A stretch of 64,000 bases of DNA from CAWDVR01 sp044869805 (GTDB taxonomy: Bacteria; Acidobacteriota; Thermoanaerobaculia; Multivoradales; SZUA-115): positions 1-64,000 of the forward strand of contig JBIOXV010000073.1 of assembly GCA_044869805.1 (NCBI GenBank), read 5' to 3'. Made by a program: the position numbers and the translations under genes. The notes beneath the pieces were generated by a model. It was not told the origin of the DNA, made no database searches, and saw only the letters and a list, made by a program, of their open reading frames with translations. Of the stretch, positions 62,995 to 64,000 are shown piece by piece. Position 1 is the first letter of the stretch, and every line of letters starts with the position of its first letter.

Positions 62995-64000
62995 TCAGGC
63001 TGGGCTTCGCACGTTTTCGTGCTTGGCGTGGTCCTGGTACTTCTGGAAAGTATTGGTTTGGACCTTCGTCCCGCTGCCTGGAGTCGTGCTGCCGATGTAC
63101 CACGCCTGGGGCCAGTGCTGGGTCTTGTGGCTCCCCAACGGGTTCTGTGGGGCTTGCGGGGTAGGAGTGTGCGTCGAGTCTTCTCCTCCCATCATGTCGG
63201 AGAACCGCGTGCCAGGGGCCGAGTGGCCACCTTCCTGGCTCTGCCGCCAATCGCACGACGGGTCGTCGTAGGTGGGGCTGCCGAACTTCTCGTTCACGTC
63301 GAAACCGCTGATCGGGTTGCCGGCCGTGTCCAAGACCTCGTAGGTTTCGAAGGTCAGGTAACCCCAGGTGGCATCGGGATTGTGGGTCGTCGAGATGTGG
63401 CGCAGGCTCTTCGGAGTCTGCCGGGGTCCGGGTCCCCCGCCGCCGTTGCAGCGCGAGAGACGCAAGCCCGAGGTGAGCCGCGTCCTGGCGCTGGCCGCGA
63501 ATCCGCGGCCGCCTTCCATGCCGCCCGACAGATACGCCAGCGCCTCCGCCGCCGCTTGGTCAGCGTCCGCCTCGAGCGCCGGAGAGGGAGCGGCCAGTGG
63601 CTCGCGCTCTGACGGGGCGCCGGGCGCTCCCTCCTGCTGCACCACGTGCGCCAGCTCGTGAGCCAGCAGGGCATCGCCGAGCGTGGTACCTGGCCGATAC
63701 TCTCCTGCACCAAAGGCCACGTGCTGGCCAAGCGTGAATGCGCGCGCCTGATAACGCTGGGTCAGGCTGTCTGCAGCACGGCCGCTGTGGACGCGCACCG
63801 CCGAGAAGTCGTGCCGGAACGCAGACTCCATCCGCGACCGAACGGCGGTCGCGAGAGGCTCGCCCTCACCCAGCTCTCCTTCCACCCGGAGGTGCTCCGG
63901 GGTTTGGGGGCCGACCCGAGGTCGCGAGTCGAAGACCGGAATGGGCGCCGCCGGGGCACCGGCACCTGGGCTGCCGGGGACTCCCGGAAGGCTCAGGGGA
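62995..64000 (-). CDS. DUF4157 protein C, N-terminus outside window
   Basis: The frame is open to the window edge (335 codons seen), and continues upstream of the first in-frame GTG at 63885 with a Gly/Pro-rich stretch containing VFDSRPRVGPQTPEHLR, so the start is beyond the window. DUF4157: SAFRHDFSAVRVHSGRAADS, AFTLGQHVAFG, HELAHVVQQEG (HExxH). The junction SGLRLSRCNGG is the same as in A and B. The C-terminal ~150 residues differ entirely: GYLTFETYEVLDTAGNPISG, CDWRQSQEGGHSAPG, a His/Gln/Trp-rich run and YQDHAKHENVRSPA at the end, with no second HExxH. Probably a different cargo domain on the same delivery module. Confidence 0.8.
   Translation of the reverse strand, partial: PLSLPGVPGSPGAGAPAAPIPVFDSRPRVGPQTPEHLRVEGELGEGEPLATAVRSRMESAFRHDFSAVRVHSGRAADSLTQRYQARAFTLGQHVAFGAGEYRPGTTLGDALLAHELAHVVQQEGAPGAPSEREPLAAPSPALEADADQAAAEALAYLSGGMEGGRGFAASARTRLTSGLRLSRCNGGGGPGPRQTPKSLRHISTTHNPDATWGYLTFETYEVLDTAGNPISGFDVNEKFGSPTYDDPSCDWRQSQEGGHSAPGTRFSDMMGGEDSTHTPTPQAPQNPLGSHKTQHWPQAWYIGSTTPGSGTKVQTNTFQKYQDHAKHENVRSPA

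Noticed and set aside
41958..64000. Prophage or T6SS
   Set aside because: No capsid, portal, terminase, integrase, lysis, TssJ/L/M, Hcp or ClpV genes; DUF4157 and TIGR02243 proteins are typical of CIS.

Overview
High-GC bacterial chromosome segment, probably from an Acidobacteriota-type organism. This is inferred from a very large TonB-dependent receptor with an N-terminal carboxypeptidase-regulatory-like domain, a sulfatase-fold protein fused to TPRs, a CHAT-TPR protein, a secreted BNR-repeat/fibronectin protein, and the base composition. No rRNA, tRNA, CRISPR array or insertion sequence was recognised.

Region 1 (1-31.5 kb) is mostly scattered cellular genes with small accessory insertions. 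From the left edge: a membrane-anchored CadC-type regulator (cut by the edge), diverging from a gene for an unusual protein with four 39-residue N-terminal repeats and a KKRKV basic motif; a TruC-type pseudouridine synthase; a secreted S9 peptidase fused to an SUMF1-like domain; an RdgC-like protein; a DUF433/PIN-like pair; a secreted protein and the BNR-repeat protein; a sulfatase-TPR protein; a four-gene operon (glutaredoxin, PEP-mutase-family lyase, glutaredoxin, agmatinase); a DUF2270 membrane protein; two further antitoxin/PIN pairs; an orphan nucleotidyltransferase; MltA; two methyltransferases; GluQ-RS with a cation exporter; glutaminase; a GIY-YIG protein; and the CHAT-TPR protein.

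Region 2 (31.3-42 kb): a small basic protein, an ECF sigma/anti-sigma pair divergent from the TonB receptor, a DUF2442/DUF4160 pair, an unknown gene, then a sigma54-type response regulator, a histidine kinase and a lipoprotein. This last trio resembles GlrR-GlrK-QseG in composition.

Region 3 (42-64 kb) is one compact leftward gene block, open at the right edge. It encodes part of a contractile injection system (CIS): a tube-associated protein, LysM protein, GpD-like hub, gp5/VgrG-like spike, gp25-like protein, two large baseplate J-type proteins, a tail-protein-I-like protein and a DUF6519/beta-helix fibre-like protein. Interleaved at its upstream end are three DUF4157 proteins (cargo candidates) and four accessory genes. 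No sheath, inner tube, or AAA ATPase gene lies inside the window; these would be expected further upstream, beyond 64000. There are no capsid, terminase, or T6SS membrane-complex genes, so an extracellular or cell-bound CIS fits better than a prophage or T6SS.

The most interesting signals are these. The three DUF4157 proteins share a delivery-like module and an almost identical junction motif (SGLRLSRC) before divergent C-termini, two of which carry a second HExxH motif in a metzincin-like setting. The accessory genes sit in translationally coupled cassettes. The distant repeat/NLS-like protein at 968-2350 could be another exported effector.
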